DNA of 64,000 bases from Papaver somniferum (GCF_003573695.1 NC_039367.1:28048442-28112441), one strand, 5' to 3'; positions 22,305 to 34,273 are shown, numbered from the stretch's first letter. Made by a program: numbers and translations. Notes: generated by a model from the letters alone, not told the origin.

Positions 22305-23030
22305 GGCTGCGAAGAGGTACAACATAAACAAGTTAGAAACAAACACAAGGACATCACCAAAGATCAAAAAACCACAAAAGTAGTAGTCCATCTCAACATA
22401 GCACAGAAACCCTAAAACTAGCATACATGCTTGAAATTCCCCAAAACCCTAAAACCCTAAACTCAAAAGTCCAATCAATACAAGTAAAACAATGGCCTCC
22501 TCGATTTGAGACGAAGAACAGGGGCAAACTAGCATACAAGCATTAAAAGAGGTTCTTCATCACAAACAAGGGACGACAGCAGCAGAAATGGGAGGCTACA
22601 ATACGATCAACAGCAGAAAATTTACAATCAACACAGCTTAAAACAACAGGAACAAAGAAAAGAAACCTTATCACCACAAACAGCAGCAGGAAGAGGACAA
22701 CAAACCAGAAACAATGAAGAAGTGAGCGTGACTAATGCTAAGACAGAGAATTTAATGGTTGAAGAACAAAGAATGAAGACTGACAGAGAATGAAATTAAT
22801 TTTCAAGGAGAATGAAATTAATTTTTCTCCCCTCCTTAATATACTCGAAAGAAAGAGGAGGAAGTTAAGGGAGGAATGGGAAACGTGCTCATTAAATGAG
22901 CAGTTAATGCACGAATAAGAAACATGCCCAAGTATCTAGGAGAAGTTATTAGGAGAGAGGAAGAATATGTAACGACTGTGTTTCTTCAATGCTCCCACTA
23001 AACACTCAAGCCCGAAGAAAATGGGCAAAT
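22305..23030 (-). promoter_or_regulatory. Probable leader and promoter of the antisense ORF; PPT at the LTR edge
   Basis: Upstream of the antisense start the minus strand has two telobox-like AAACCCTA words as its complement (22442-22460, CCCTAAAACCCTAAACTC on plus) and a TATA-like TATATTAA near 22832-22839. A direct repeat GAGAATGAAATTAATTTT occurs twice at about 22787-22824. At the right edge, GAAGAAAATGGGCAAAT directly before the 3' LTR is the likely polypurine tract that primes plus-strand DNA. Confidence 0.45.
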
Positions 23031-23971
23031 TGTGTGCACATATTTCATCATCAAACACGTGTATATAGGAAGATACGTGGAGAGCATGCGGACAAAGTCA
23101 TCAAAGCATGATGACACACGCCCATAGCCAAGAATCCCATCCCGTCAACGTTGGATCTTTGCCCGAACAAATCTAAGGGCAGAAGTTAAAATATGTACCG
23201 GTAACACGATGTACTGCGGAGCACCAAATAACTCCCGAAGAGTTACTTTATCTCATCCCCAAAAGAAGCCAAGATCAACGGTGGAGAGAAGGTGTACTGA
23301 CATGGACGTGACAGGGGCAGAAGACACTTGCCTGACACGAGCAGGCGCCTCAACTACCCGCATTAAATACTCTGAGCAGCATACGTGTCGATCAACCCGT
23401 GGAACGAACGAGGACGACTCTGCGTGATGAAGTAATGAACGAAGACCCCGCGTGATGGACACAAAACACAAGAAGATAAGGTTCCAACGGCCCTCAGAAA
23501 TGGGTCCCACACTCTAACCCTATAAATACCCCCTCTCCACCAAGAGTGAGGGTATCGGAAAAATCAGGAAGAGAAGGAGAGAGAAAGATTGTGAGTGTAA
23601 GTTAGTCCTTTACAATATACAGACCTATGTAAACCCCAAATTCACTCGACTATCTTTGTAACCATCAAGTACATAATGAAACAACAACCCCGTGGATGTA
23701 GGCCTTAGTGCTGAACCACGTAAATCCCAGTCTTATTTACATTTCAGCACTTTATTTTTTCCTAACGCTCCATGAGATTTACTTTTATGCTTCGTTTTCT
23801 TTATCTTCCCCTGCGTAAACGCCACTCGCGATGTTCTTAGATGAGGCTATGATAAACCCGAAGGTTTTGAGCCAAGGAATCAATGCCATTGTATTATCAG
23901 CGCGAGTCTGTACCTAGAGTGCGAACATTTTTTGTGAACATATAGATGCCTTCGTGATTTACGTGTTCACA
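23031..23971 (+). repeat. 3' LTR
   Basis: 941 bp, TGTGTGCACATATTTC to GTGTTCACA, with a TATA box at 23521-23528. It is followed by the second CTTAG (23972-23976). Confidence 0.95.
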
Positions 23972-24219
23972 CTTAGTTTCTACCAGTAGTTTATTTGCAA
24001 ACACCTCGATAACATCTGAATATTGAGGTCCCTGCACATTGGAGAGTACCAGTGTAACACCTTTGCGATCGCTGCTCAACCGTGGATCCCTATAAAACGT
24101 TTGGAACCTCATTGTGCTGACTCCCGGCAACTTGGAGAACATAGTGCAGACATGTTGTAAGCTTTTAATAACATCAAATTCACACACTTTTCCTTCCAGG
24201 ATGGGCTCACCCATGATTC
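23972..24219 (-). pseudogene. Split coding exon of host gene, upstream half with start codon
   Basis: After an acceptor (TTTTGAATAG|GAATC) the start codon lies at 24214 (MGEPILEGKVCEFDVIKSLQ). The frame continues as TMFSKLPGVSTMRFQTFYRD, then VTLVLSNVQGPQYSDVIEVF, and reaches VETK exactly at the CTTAG target site. The exon resumes at 10541 on the other side of the Gypsy element. The protein is not recognised; the sequence is well-ordered, not low-complexity, with no signal peptide or membrane segment. Total length with the other exons would be roughly 370-390 residues, depending on one unresolved junction. Confidence 0.75.
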
Positions 24220-24736
24220 CTATTCAAAACAAAAAAAAACCACATAATTTATTTATAGAAATCAGAAGTGTAGATTCAAATAAAAGTTATATTAACCCTA
24301 GGTTGATGTAGAAATGAGAGAAACCCTATAATCTGAATTAACCCTAGGTAGTAATGAGATTATATTGGTGATTTAAGAAACCCTAAGATTAATTTAAAAC
24401 CCTCAAAACAGAACGGGACAAATCCATTACGCCAAACTCACTTCAATAAATACACATAAAAACTCAACCTCAAATACTAAGATAACCCAAGTGATCCTGT
24501 TGTACTAAGAGAACCTAAGTGATCCTGCTCAAGAGAAGATCTAAGGCCCTTCAAATATCAAGTTGTAACAGAAATAGCAAAGGAAATAAACAGAGATAAG
24601 ATGGTGAGAGCGAAGTCATATCCTTAGTTCAAAAAACCCTAAATCGAAACCACCAACAGTAAATGAAACCCTAAACTTGAAATAGCAAACTGAGAATAAG
24701 CATAGCAAGTTGAGAACGAGAATCGAAGGTAAATAC
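24220..24736 (-). other. 5' UTR intron of the host gene
   Basis: Donor GCAGAG|GTATTT at 24737/24736 and acceptor TTTTGAATAG at 24220 bound a 517-bp AT-rich intron. First introns in the 5' UTR are common in plant genes. Confidence 0.6.
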
Positions 24737-24808
24737 CTCTGCAGAGTAAAGAAGTCTACCAGCAACAGATCCAGAGACCCTACCTATCTTGAACAGTGGT
24801 TTCTAATG
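24737..24808 (-). other. 5' UTR exon of the host gene (approximate start)
   Basis: The stretch lies between the TATA box and the donor at 24737. Its start is estimated at about 30 bp downstream of the TATA box. Confidence 0.45.
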
Positions 24809-24838
24809 AGAGTAGAACAGCCGAGAGAGGTGATTCCT

Positions 24839-24846
24839 TATTTATA
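24839..24846 (-). promoter_or_regulatory. TATA box of the split host gene
   Basis: TATAAATA on the minus strand, about 100 bp upstream of the 5' UTR splice donor. Promoter, leader and start codon all appear to be preserved. Confidence 0.6.
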
Positions 24847-24859
24847 TTTAGGGAAGAGT

Positions 24860-25334
24860 TGTCACAAGTAACAGTAGGTGTAATGCCGACTGTAATAATG
24901 TAACAGGCAACGAAATAGAAGGCATAACCGACTGTAATAATGTAACAGGCAAAGAACTAGAAGGCATAGCCGACTGTTATACCCGACAGTTAGAATCGCC
25001 CAAACTAGACACACACACACAACAGCTAAGGGCTACCATAACAAAAACGAAGTTAACACCACGTGCTCCGTTCAAAGACTAGTGGCTGCTAAGGATAAAC
25101 GACCAATATCTTTGTTGGTTCTTTCGTGGATGATGCTACCACCATTCCCAGTTTCACCGCCTCTTGTTCAACCATTTCAAGCAAAGGGATAAAGACAAGT
25201 TTCTAAATCCCAATATATCAAATGCTAGATAAGTGCAGAGAACGAACCAAGCACAAGCCAGAAAACAAACTATGTGCCCAGATCACACCTTTGTAACGTT
25301 AAATATCTGGATTTTGCTAACTCAACTCAGCGAA
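24860..25334. other. Intergenic between host gene promoter and F-box pseudogene
   Basis: It contains a near-tandem repeat (GTAATAATGTAACAGGCAA twice, about 24891 and 24937) and a short CA run near 25008. A minus-strand frame near 25205-25095 (LEMVEQEAVKLGMVVASSTK) looks coding-like and may be a lost exon of the F-box pseudogene or another gene. Confidence 0.4.
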
Positions 25335-25905
25335 AAGAACTTACAAATGGCAGGACTGGTATCCACCATAAATATTTTTGAAGCCTTTAAGAATTCACCT
25401 GAATCGAGTGGAACTAGACTTCTATCGAACGTAGTGGCATTCAAATGCTTTGGCGTGCCGGGGATATCAATAACCACAAGTCTTCCGCTTTTGGGATCAT
25501 ATGTGAGACTAAAGCATCCCTGCCTTCTAAACGTAAAAACTGTAATAAAATTTCGTGATTCTTCTTGAGATAATGCAGGGGCAGTAATCTATGAAAATTT
25601 ATTGTATCTCTCCGAAGGCTGAAAATTTTGGTCCAAGAATATGTAACTCCATGATCTTTTTCAGCACCCAAAGATCGATGTTGTTCTTAAACGAAAAATC
25701 AACTAATAGGTAATGCTCCTGTCCCAAGACACCCACTTCCGTATCTTCATATGAATACATGAAATTGTCTGGATAGCAACTAGGTATTTGGATTTCCTTT
25801 TTTTTTCTTCGGCAAACATAATTTTATAAAGATACAAGTCATGGTTCTCTCTTCGACTGTATCGAACGAAACTATAACTTCAGTCCTCCCACTCCAATGA
25901 ATAAC
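25335..25905 (-). pseudogene. F-box-associated (FBA) domain pseudogene
   Basis: On the minus strand, successive frames give typical plant F-box-associated-domain text: SFDTVEERTMTCIFIKLCLP (about 25865-25805), DTEVGVLGQEHYLLVDFSFK (about 25755-25695), DHGVTYSWTKIFSL (25660-25620), YDPKSGRLVVIDIPGTPKHL (25500-25440) and ATTFDRSLVPLDSGEFLKAS (25440-25380). At least three frame changes, one in an A-rich run at 25800, break it, and no F-box motif is left. Intact relatives are substrate receptors of SCF ubiquitin ligases. Confidence 0.75.
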
Positions 25906-26099
25906 TCATTAGAGGCTTCACATAAATATTAATAAGATGGACATCACATCATAGGTATGTTTCCAATGTCATCCCATGAATTTGAACCTAATCTACTAAC
26001 CCCAAACTTCAGAAGTAACACTAGATCGTGGATCGGCCACTAATTTGAACAACTTACAATCATCAATTTTCCAATTTTGCAAAGCAATGAGAACGCATA

Positions 26100-26470
26100 A
26101 ACACAAATATTGTTTGGTTGGTGGGGAATGGTCCTCAAATTAGTGTTTGGTATGGTTCCCTAGGTTGGAGTTGGATAGTACTAATTTGATGAATTTATAG
26201 TGGATAGGGGATGGTGTGTACCTGATTACATGCCTGAACTTTAAGAGATTGTTAGCCAGATTACTATTGTACCAATAGCTCCTCACACAATGTTTTAACA
26301 GGGAAGTGTAGAGAGTTGTGGTGGATCTTTCCATATGCGATGATGTAGGATATTTGGAAGGAGACGAATCGTCGAGTTTTTGGTGGGAGGCCAAAACCAG
26401 TGTACGGAATAGTAATTCGTATCAAGCAGACAATGGTCTTATGGAGCATGCAACAAGGGCACTTTCAGGT
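26100..26470 (+). mobile_element. LINE relic: zf-RVT and C-terminal region
   Basis: Plus-strand frames read VWLVGNGPQISVWYGS (about 26112), then, after frame changes, IWKETNRRVFGGRPKPVYGI and VIRIKQTMVLWSM (26350-26440). These match the end of plant LINE ORF2 after the zf-RVT domain. Short and broken; no poly(A) tail is visible directly after it. Confidence 0.65.
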
Positions 26471-26949
26471 TCATTGGTGGTAACCAAATTTTACATAATT
26501 GGGAATTGGTAAATCACACGTAAGGATTGTCTGATGATAATGGAGTTGTCTACAGATGGGAAGGAGTTTTAGTATCAATCTTCACGGTATTGCAGACGTT
26601 CTTGGTGGGTTCAAAATTTACAGTAGCACTACATGCGGTCTCTTAGTCTTATTGCAGGCGTAATTGGTGGCTCCAGAACGTGCAGTAGTTTTACGCAATC
26701 TTTTGCATTTTCTTAAAATCCGGAAGGTATTGCAGTACGTCTTCGCCGACTTATTGGGTGGATTTGGATTGTACAGTAGCATTCTCATCTGCTATGCATT
26801 CTTTTTTCTCCAAGTCGGGCGTCTGACTATGAGTACTGCTGCAGTTTTCTGAAATGGTCTGCAGTCTTTGGACCTGCAAATTGTTGTAAAGTCGTGCATT
26901 AATTGTGTTTTTTTTGGCTGCAGACGCTGTAGACTGTTTATATCTCAAT
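26471..26949. other. No gene recognised; TGCAG/GCAGT-rich unit repeats
   Basis: Degenerate direct repeats: a word like GTATTGCAGACGTTCTTGGTGGGTTC recurs in altered form around 26588, 26653 and 26726 (spacing roughly 65-75 bp), each followed by CAGTAG. No coding frame of note. Confidence 0.4.
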
Positions 26950-26951
26950 TA

Positions 26952-27313
26952 CTCCCTCCGTCCCACTATTAAGTGACCTAGTTCAAGTTTGCACAGTTTT
27001 TAAGATAAACAATGAAAAAGAGTATTTTTAAGCATATTTTACAATTATACTCTTATGGATAATAATTAGTGGAATTTTGAAATGATTTCTCTCAAACTAC
27101 ACCACGATGTTCGCAAACTTCTTACCATTGAAAAGCATTTTAAAACACCTACGTATATAAATATGCTTATCAAATTATACATATTTCTTACAATTCTGAT
27201 AATCAATTAAAAGGATAATTTTAAAAATATCTCCTTGTTTATTGATATAGGTCACTTAACAGTGGGATAAAATGTAAAAGTAAATAGGTCACTTAATAAA
27301 GGGACGGGGGGAG
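26952..27313. mobile_element. Stowaway-type MITE (Tc1/mariner), 362 bp
   Basis: The ends are CTCCCTCCGTCCCAC and its near-complement GGGACGGGGGGAG, flanked by the TA target duplication at 26950-26951 and 27314-27315. The interior is AT-rich and has no gene. The signature is specific to plant Stowaway elements, which are moved by mariner-like transposases from elsewhere. Confidence 0.95.
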
Positions 27314-27315
27314 TA

Positions 27316-27949
27316 TTTCGCATCTACAGTTGACTGTACTCTTGAATCTTGTATTGGTTTGGTTTTTTTCTTAATATAACCATTTTTTTCGGGGAAAAAA
27401 AAGCTTCTCACACCTAAGTAAAATGGTTTGGGAGCCAAGCAGTGGCGGAGGCAGAAAGATTTGGCTGGAGAAGAACTCTATACAAGGTGAAGAATGATAC
27501 CATTGCACTGAATTGCTGCCGAAGGTCGCAAAAAAAATTTTGAGAAGTTTTCTCCACAAATTGTGAACTTGTAAGATCAATATTATTGTTACTGGAAATT
27601 CTTAACTTCGAAAACTCCTTAACTAACTGATCAGATCGGTTAACTAAATGTTTGCCCCTAATTTAAGCATATAATTAAGTGACAAAGTGTAATTGTATAA
27701 AATATATAAGTAAACAATTGGGTTTGCTTAAGATAACTATTCGATTTTCCCAATTTCTTCTCCAATAATTCTATTCAGCCCACCAAGTCAATCCCACGGT
27801 CAAATCCACCGCTGAGGTGGCATTGACTTGGCTGGACTAAAATAAATATTGTATGTGTTAAAAATAATTTCACTTTCTTACTTAACTAAAATAAATATAG
27901 TATGTGATAAGAAGGAGTTATTTCCCACAGTTGTTATGCAAATTTCAGT
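27316..27949. other. No gene recognised
   Basis: AT-rich. It includes a 10-bp inverted repeat CCAAGTCAAT / ATTGACTTGG around 27783-27830. AGTGGCGGAGGCAGAAA near 27441 resembles a widespread plant repeat word, but no element ends could be set. Confidence 0.35.
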
Positions 27950-29059
27950 TTCATAATAACCAAGGGGGGATTTTGATTTTATCAAAGCAATAAAAATAAT
28001 TGAAAGCAATAAAATAATTTGAATAATCAATAAGGAAAAGATATTGGTTACGGGATAGTATCATTCACAAACATGTATTTTCATCAATGACTAGAATTGA
28101 TATTTTAATCTCTCATTTACTAAAAGTCCTAGGATACCTTGATTGCAAGTATATCCCGCTAATTCTCTGATTTCATCACAACCACATTAAAAGATGTATA
28201 TGTGAATTCTTCCTAGAAAGCAACTAAAGTGTAAAAGCACAATTAAGTTTAACTCCCTAAAAGCACTAAGTTCTATGTAATAAGACTAATCAAGGCAACC
28301 AAACGTGTAAAAACACTAATTCGATATAACCAAGGTTACGATTCATTTGTGACTAGTATGATATATCACTACAAGCACTATCCACAATTATGCTACTTAG
28401 AATCAGGGATAAACAACTTTTTCGTATTGAAAATCCTAATATATCTTAAGAAATGAATGCAAATCAGATTGATTCCGGACTCAACCTAACAAGTATTCAA
28501 TTCATATGACAATATAAACCATGAATCATAAACAATAAAGTTGAGAACTAATGCACTGAATCAAATATCATTTGTGAAATTCACTTTATCCCATAACCAA
28601 TAATAATATTTAGCTACTCATATTAATGGAGTTCATCATAATCATTTTCATAAAATAAATAAATGAAAAATATACGAAAGCAAACCCTAGAAGAATCGCC
28701 GCTCTCCAAAGCTCCAAGTAGAAAATACGTGATAAACCAAAATAGAAATTTTCTCCTTTAGTAGCTTTTCATCTTTCCAAAACTAGATTTTCAAAGCCCA
28801 AAGTCCAAGTGGTCCAACAAGCCCATGTGTGTGAGAAACCCATTTAAAAATCTTGCTAAAAATATGTCGCCAGAAAACTAGTGCAGTGCCGGACGTTGGA
28901 CGGAAAATATCTCAGGTGACCGGAAAATTCCACCCGGTCACCGGTCATACAGGTCAATCGAGTCAACTCAGTCAAAGTCACTGGGTCAAACCGGGTTAAA
29001 CAGACCGAGTCATGATAAGTCAGAGGTTGAATCAGTCAACTAACTCATCTGAGTAGGCT

Positions 29060-30600
29060 GACATGCCAGGCCAAACCTTGAGCTTGCTGAAGCACAGTGA
29101 TTGCACTTCACCAGTTCAGTCCAGCCATGATGGTTGTGCCTTCTTCGCAGCTGCAGCTTCTTCTTCCATACACTTCACCTGCAGATGCATCTTTCTTTGT
29201 CTCAAAGCCCCTGCTGTTCATATCACCACCACTGTCATCTGGCATCACTTTGGACTTGGCTGCAACTGCAGCTTCATTCTATACCCATTCCCAGCTAACT
29301 GAATCTGCTTCATTTGACATTCTCAACAGCTCAACCACAAACACCATTCTTTCACGGCACCAGGACCTCTTTATTCACCTGCTCCCTGAATTCAATTGCT
29401 CTTAACTGCAATCCCTAGCTGCAGTACTTGCACTTGCTTCATGACAGATTCGTTATCTCCTGCATCTTTCTAAGCACCACTTGCAAGTCAGGTTCAATAC
29501 CAAACTCAACTGAGCTGCATAATTCCACCAAAACCCATGACCTGCAACTACAACCAAGCCAATGCTTCACATCCTGAACTGCAGCATCACTAATAACTCC
29601 AGATCGATCTCAAACCTGCCCTAACAATCATCAACATCATACCTTGGCCATTCAACACAGCTGCAACACTTGTTACTCCCATACAGTTCATTATCAACAG
29701 CTGCAGTTCATTGTTTTCCCTGTATCTCAGCTTCAACTCATTCTTCTATATCTTCTTATTCCGAATTCCACCAGACTCGAGCTATCACTTCCCTGAATTG
29801 CAGCTGCAACCATCTATTAATTTAATCTCAACTGTGTAAAACCACCAGCTCATACAAACACAGACCAACATACATAGACTGCAACCACCAGAAACTACAG
29901 TTGCTCCTTCTTTTCGTAGCTTCAACCACTAAATATCAAACACCAAAGTCATCTCATACCCATCTCCAATTTCATCCTAACAAGATTCAGAGACCCTAAC
30001 TTCTCTGTAACACCTCCAACTAAAATCAAATGCAAATTCCACCAAACCCATCTTCAACCTGTATTTCAGTGAATTTCATCCAAACTCAAGTCAGATGAAG
30101 ATCCAACTTTCTTCGATTAGTAGCAACAGCAGCAACCACTCAAACATCACCAACACACTGTCCCAGCATCATGACAATTTCAGCTTCAAATCAGAACCAT
30201 CTTGAACCCATCGATTCCACCACAGATCCCATTTTCTTCCATCTGATTACTTCAAACCCTAACAGAAACAATCGTTCTCTTCACAGCAATAATCGAACCC
30301 ATTTTCCTCAATACCTAACCCAACTCTTAAATCTTCTCAGATCTTCAACCATACACGAGTTCAAACCCAACCCATCTCTGAATATTCTTATCAACAGCAA
30401 GAACATCATCTCCTCCATCACAAACTCTGAATATCCATTTTCAATTTCGTCGGATTCAATTCTTCGATCTCCTTCTCATTGTCTCTGTTCAATAGCAACA
30501 GCTCCAAATTCTTTTCTTAACTCTTCCCTGGGGCTAAAACAGCATCAAAACATAAAGTAGCAGCCACCTCTTCCCTTCTTACCTTCAATTGAATTCAAAC
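29060..30600 (+). repeat. Purine-poor, strand-asymmetric tract 1
   Basis: About 1.5 kb in which the plus strand is mostly C, T and A with very little G. It is full of CTGCAGCTGCAAC-like and TTCAAACCCTAAC-like words. Frames here translate to Ser/Thr/Asn/His/Pro-rich text, as expected from composition alone. The same style fills 43290-45240 (inside the MULE-like element). Its edges are gradual. Confidence 0.55.
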
Positions 30601-33059
30601 TCAGTAATTCCTTCCATCATTACTCAATTTCTTCATGAAGAGCCGCAGCCGATCTTTCTCCCTCTCTTGATTTTAAGAAGATAATGATAAGAAAGAATGA
30701 TTGAGAAACCCTGAAATTTGTGGCTAGGTAGGAACACAATTGATATATGCACCCTACGGATTAATACAGGCCACCAGAGTAACAGTCACTTGTACAAAAC
30801 GCGTCTTGGTATGGTTTGGCTCCCATATCACTCGCCTGTGAATCTGACCCTTTTGCTCTTTTCGCTCCAAATGAATGATTTTCTCATTCTTTTGCTCCAA
30901 ATGATTCCATTGCATCTAAAAACTCAAAACTAAACATAAGAGATGTAATTCATAAGGATCATAGCAAAGAAAGCATAAATACTAGATATAAAATTAGGTG
31001 TTTTATAACACCCATCAAATTTCCCCATACTTAGACTTTGCTAGTCCTCGAGAAAATCAAAAAAATCTTATTCTAAAGGATACATACGATTCCCGTGAGG
31101 GTTTACTAGAGATATACCCAGAAAACCAATATTTCCAATTACTAGTTCTCTGTAATGATATCATCCAACGCGCTAAGAAGACATAGAGATTATGCACACT
31201 AGTCATAAGAAGTTAGACACATATATGAAAACAATCTCATACTTAAAAGTTGAGAAAGAAATAACCATCCCTTATCGAAAGAAATTCGGGTTCGGGGTGA
31301 TCAAAAATCTCGACTCTGCCTCACAAGAAAGGGTTTTATGAAGTTGCTCTCAATAATAAACAACTTTTTATGGGTCACACATGTGTCCAGTTAGGAATGA
31401 AGACAGAATCCCGCGACACCTTGAATGGTAGGAAGGAAAAAACCCTCCGAATTGTTTTGAAAACCCACATCTTATATTCATTTTGAAAACTTTTTTTTCT
31501 GACGATCTCTAAGAAAGGAAATCAACCACTTAACGAAGATGGAAATATGCTTACTTACCTCGTTATCCGTTCGGCATGCAGTTAGCACCACTCTCACAAC
31601 AACCATAGAAACGTCTTCGGTCTTCAATCATTGTCTTCATCTTCGTCTTCGGTCTTCAACTCTTGATGATAACTCTTGAACTTCGTAGAATCTTGACAAT
31701 GTGATTTTTTCCTCTAATTCCTTGTTGCTTGAAACTTCACTATAAATATTTCTTCTTCCATTGGCTTTATTGAATGAATACAAAACCAAAAACGAACTAA
31801 ATAAACTAAAATATGATGCAATGAATATTTTGCCTTTTTTTTCATTTTTTTTAAATGCAAGATAAATAAAGTAAATACAAAATGAAACAAACAAAATATT
31901 AAAATTAATGATAAACCTAATGAACTTTTCTCTTGTCTTCTTTCTTCTTTTTTTTTTTTTTGATTTTTGATTTTTATTTTTATTTTCAAATGAAGACAAG
32001 AGAAAATTAAATACAAATAAAAATGCAAGTACAAAGGTCATGGTGTAAGTACTTTACCGCTTGATTCTTTACAACTTGTATGTCTCGATATCATAAACTT
32101 CTCGAACTCTCATCTTGATAATATTCGCTCTTGTACAAAAGTCTTCAACTTGTAAAAATTATGCTCCTTGTCTTGTTGCTATACTTGAATCTAAAATCTG
32201 CTCATTTCTGTATTGTTGCTTGTAAACCTTGAACGTCTTCAACTGTCCTTCGAATTTGTGATGCTCCTCTTGTTGATGATGGTGTTTCTATGGACATGTT
32301 GGTGTAGAGAGAGATAAAGTGGATGGTGCTAACTGCGAACAAGATTACAAGTGGTATGTAAGTTAGCAATTCGACGTCACCATCATGATTGATAAAATAG
32401 CACTCAAGAGATCAAAATAGTGCTTCTATTGGTGGGAGGTTGGGTAGCTCACCATTCTACCCGAAGTTTACATACGGTGACACACACTCTAAAAGCACAA
32501 ATTTAGACAAGTACAAAGAAGTGAAGGTCGGTGCCTCTCATGATGTAACATGGGTAGTCTCCACTACTCTAATATTGAATTCAGTTTGCACCTCATTTGC
32601 CACTGGGATGGTTAAATCCAACTTTAACTCTCATACAAGTAAGAAACCCAATCATGTTATGTGTCATCTCTAAGTTCAATCACTCTTATGAGAATCTCAA
32701 TGTAATCTTAGCGACCTGTATACTATGTGACTCTAAACTAACCACAAGTTGGAGCTTTTTATTCACTATTTTACGCAAAAGTTGAAAATTTCATGAAAAA
32801 TTTACAATACAAATGCTTAACCACTCCCCCACACTTAAACTTTACATTGTCCTTAATGTAAATTGAGTCATCCAAAGTAAGTCAATGTGGGAAATTCTAA
32901 CATGAAATTGTGACAAGAAATCTAAAAAGTAAATGCAAGACAAGAAAAAAAAAACTAAAAACAAGACAAGAAATACTCAGTCGACGGGTTGCCTCCCATT
33001 TAGCGCTTGGTTTAAAGTCGTCAGCCCGACTATCTCCTTGCTTTCTACGAATCCTCCAG
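30601..33059 (-). other. Non-coding 3' region of the Athila-like remnant
   Basis: AT-rich sequence with T-tracts (31946-31962) and no significant frame. Long Lys-rich frames at 31637-32041 come from poly(A/T) and are not genes. The words CCCCACACTTAAACTTTACATTG (about 32826) and TTTCCCCATACTTAGACTTTGC (about 31019) look like the retroelement spacer type. Confidence 0.45.
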
Positions 33060-34273
33060 AGGGAGTGCATCCACAAAATTAACTCCTTCAACAACTTCGG
33101 AAGTAAAGTTCTGATAATATGGTTTCAACCGGTGCCCATTCACTTTAAACTCTTTATTGTAGCTATGCTACGAATTTCTACTGCACCATGAGAAAACACA
33201 TTAGTAACAATAAAAGGTCCAATCCAACGTGACATTAATTTACCCGGAAATAAATGCAAGCGAGAATTAAACAAAAGCAATTTATGCCCAATGCAAAATT
33301 ATTTCCTAGAAATCATGTTATCATGAAATGTTTTCATCTTTTCCTTATAAATGCGTGAGCTTTCAATGCATCATTGCAAAGCTCCTCTAGCTCTTGGAGT
33401 TGTAACTTCCTTTGCTTTCCAGCCCCATCCATCTCCATATTGCACTGCTTAATAGCCCAAAACGCCTTATGCTCAATTTCAACGGGTAAGTGACAATATT
33501 TACCATACACAAGCCTAAAGGGAGACATCCCGATAGGTGTCTTGTATGCGGTTCTATAAGCCCATAAAGCATCATCGAGTCACATGATCCAATCTTTCCT
33601 TGTTGGATTCACCGTCTTCTCTAGAATGGATTTCACCTCCCGGTTAGACACCTCGTCTTGTCCATTTGTTTTGGGATGATAAGGTGTTGCAATCTTGTGC
33701 GACACATTGTACTTCTTCAACAATCTTTGTAAAACCCTGTTTTTGAAGTGAGAACCCCCATCGCTAATTATGTATCTTGGAATTCCAAACCTTGCAAAGA
33801 TATTAGCTTGCACAAAATCTGAAACCACTTTAGAATCATTAGTTGGGGTGGCCCTTAGCTTCCACCTATTTAGAGACATAATCATCAGCAAATAAGATAT
33901 AAAAATTCCCATGGGAGTTGACAAAAGGACCCATAAAATCAATACCTCATACATCAAAAACTTCAATAAATTGAATAAAAGTTTGTGGCATTTGATTTCG
34001 GGCACCTAGATTGCATGTTATTTGGCACCTATCACAAGTTGTACAAAATATGTATGCATCCTTAAACAAGGTTGGCCAATAGAAACCGCTTTCAAGTACC
34101 TTGTGAGCGGTTCTCTTACTCACAAAATTTCCTCCACAAGCATAAGAGTGACAAAAATACAAGATATAATTAAATTCAGATTCGGGAACGCACCTTCTTA
34201 TTAGTTGGTCACTACAATGTTTCCACAAGTATGGATCATTGATAGACACATTTATGTTTTTAATATGTCTCAA
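33060..34273 (-). pseudogene. Integrase of Athila-like element, broken
   Basis: Minus strand from 34273: the zinc-binding HHCC part (HSYACGGNFVSKRTAHKVLE, then CTTCDRCQITCN). The DDE core follows in another frame: ARFGIPRYIISDGGSHFKNR carries the second Asp and TPYHPKTNGQDEVSNREVKS the Glu. The segment with the first Asp is frameshifted. Next come [20 protein letters not shown] and [20 protein letters not shown]. The end carries [10 protein letters not shown] (about 33140). No chromodomain. At least three breaks; dead. Confidence 0.85.

Larger units (their letters stand above)
10547..23971 (+). mobile_element. Complete Ty3/Gypsy retrotransposon, Tat-like, 13.4 kb
   Basis: Both LTRs, a primer-binding site, gag, protease, RT, two RNase H domains, integrase and a CTTAG target duplication are present in the expected order. 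The second RNase H between the RT-associated RNase H and integrase, together with a long 3' region holding an antisense ORF, is characteristic of the Tat branch (Ogre, Retand and Grande relatives). The gag, protease and RT frames are broken several times and two stops interrupt the second RNase H, so this copy cannot make its own proteins. The LTRs differ at only a few per cent of sites by eye, implying relatively recent movement, probably helped by another copy. It interrupts a host exon in the opposite orientation. Confidence 0.95.

Noticed and set aside
22440..22462. AAACCCTAAAACCC as interstitial telomere repeat
   Set aside because: Only two or three imperfect units in a gene-leader context; a telobox is a simpler reading.
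30171..30560. A 129-codon Ser/Asn/His-rich plus-strand frame
   Set aside because: Its composition follows directly from the G-poor tract, where stop codons are rare in some frames; no motif.
31637..32041. A 134-codon Lys/Phe-rich minus-strand frame
   Set aside because: It is generated by poly(A/T) tracts in retroelement spacer sequence; no domain, and an overlapping frame is equally long.
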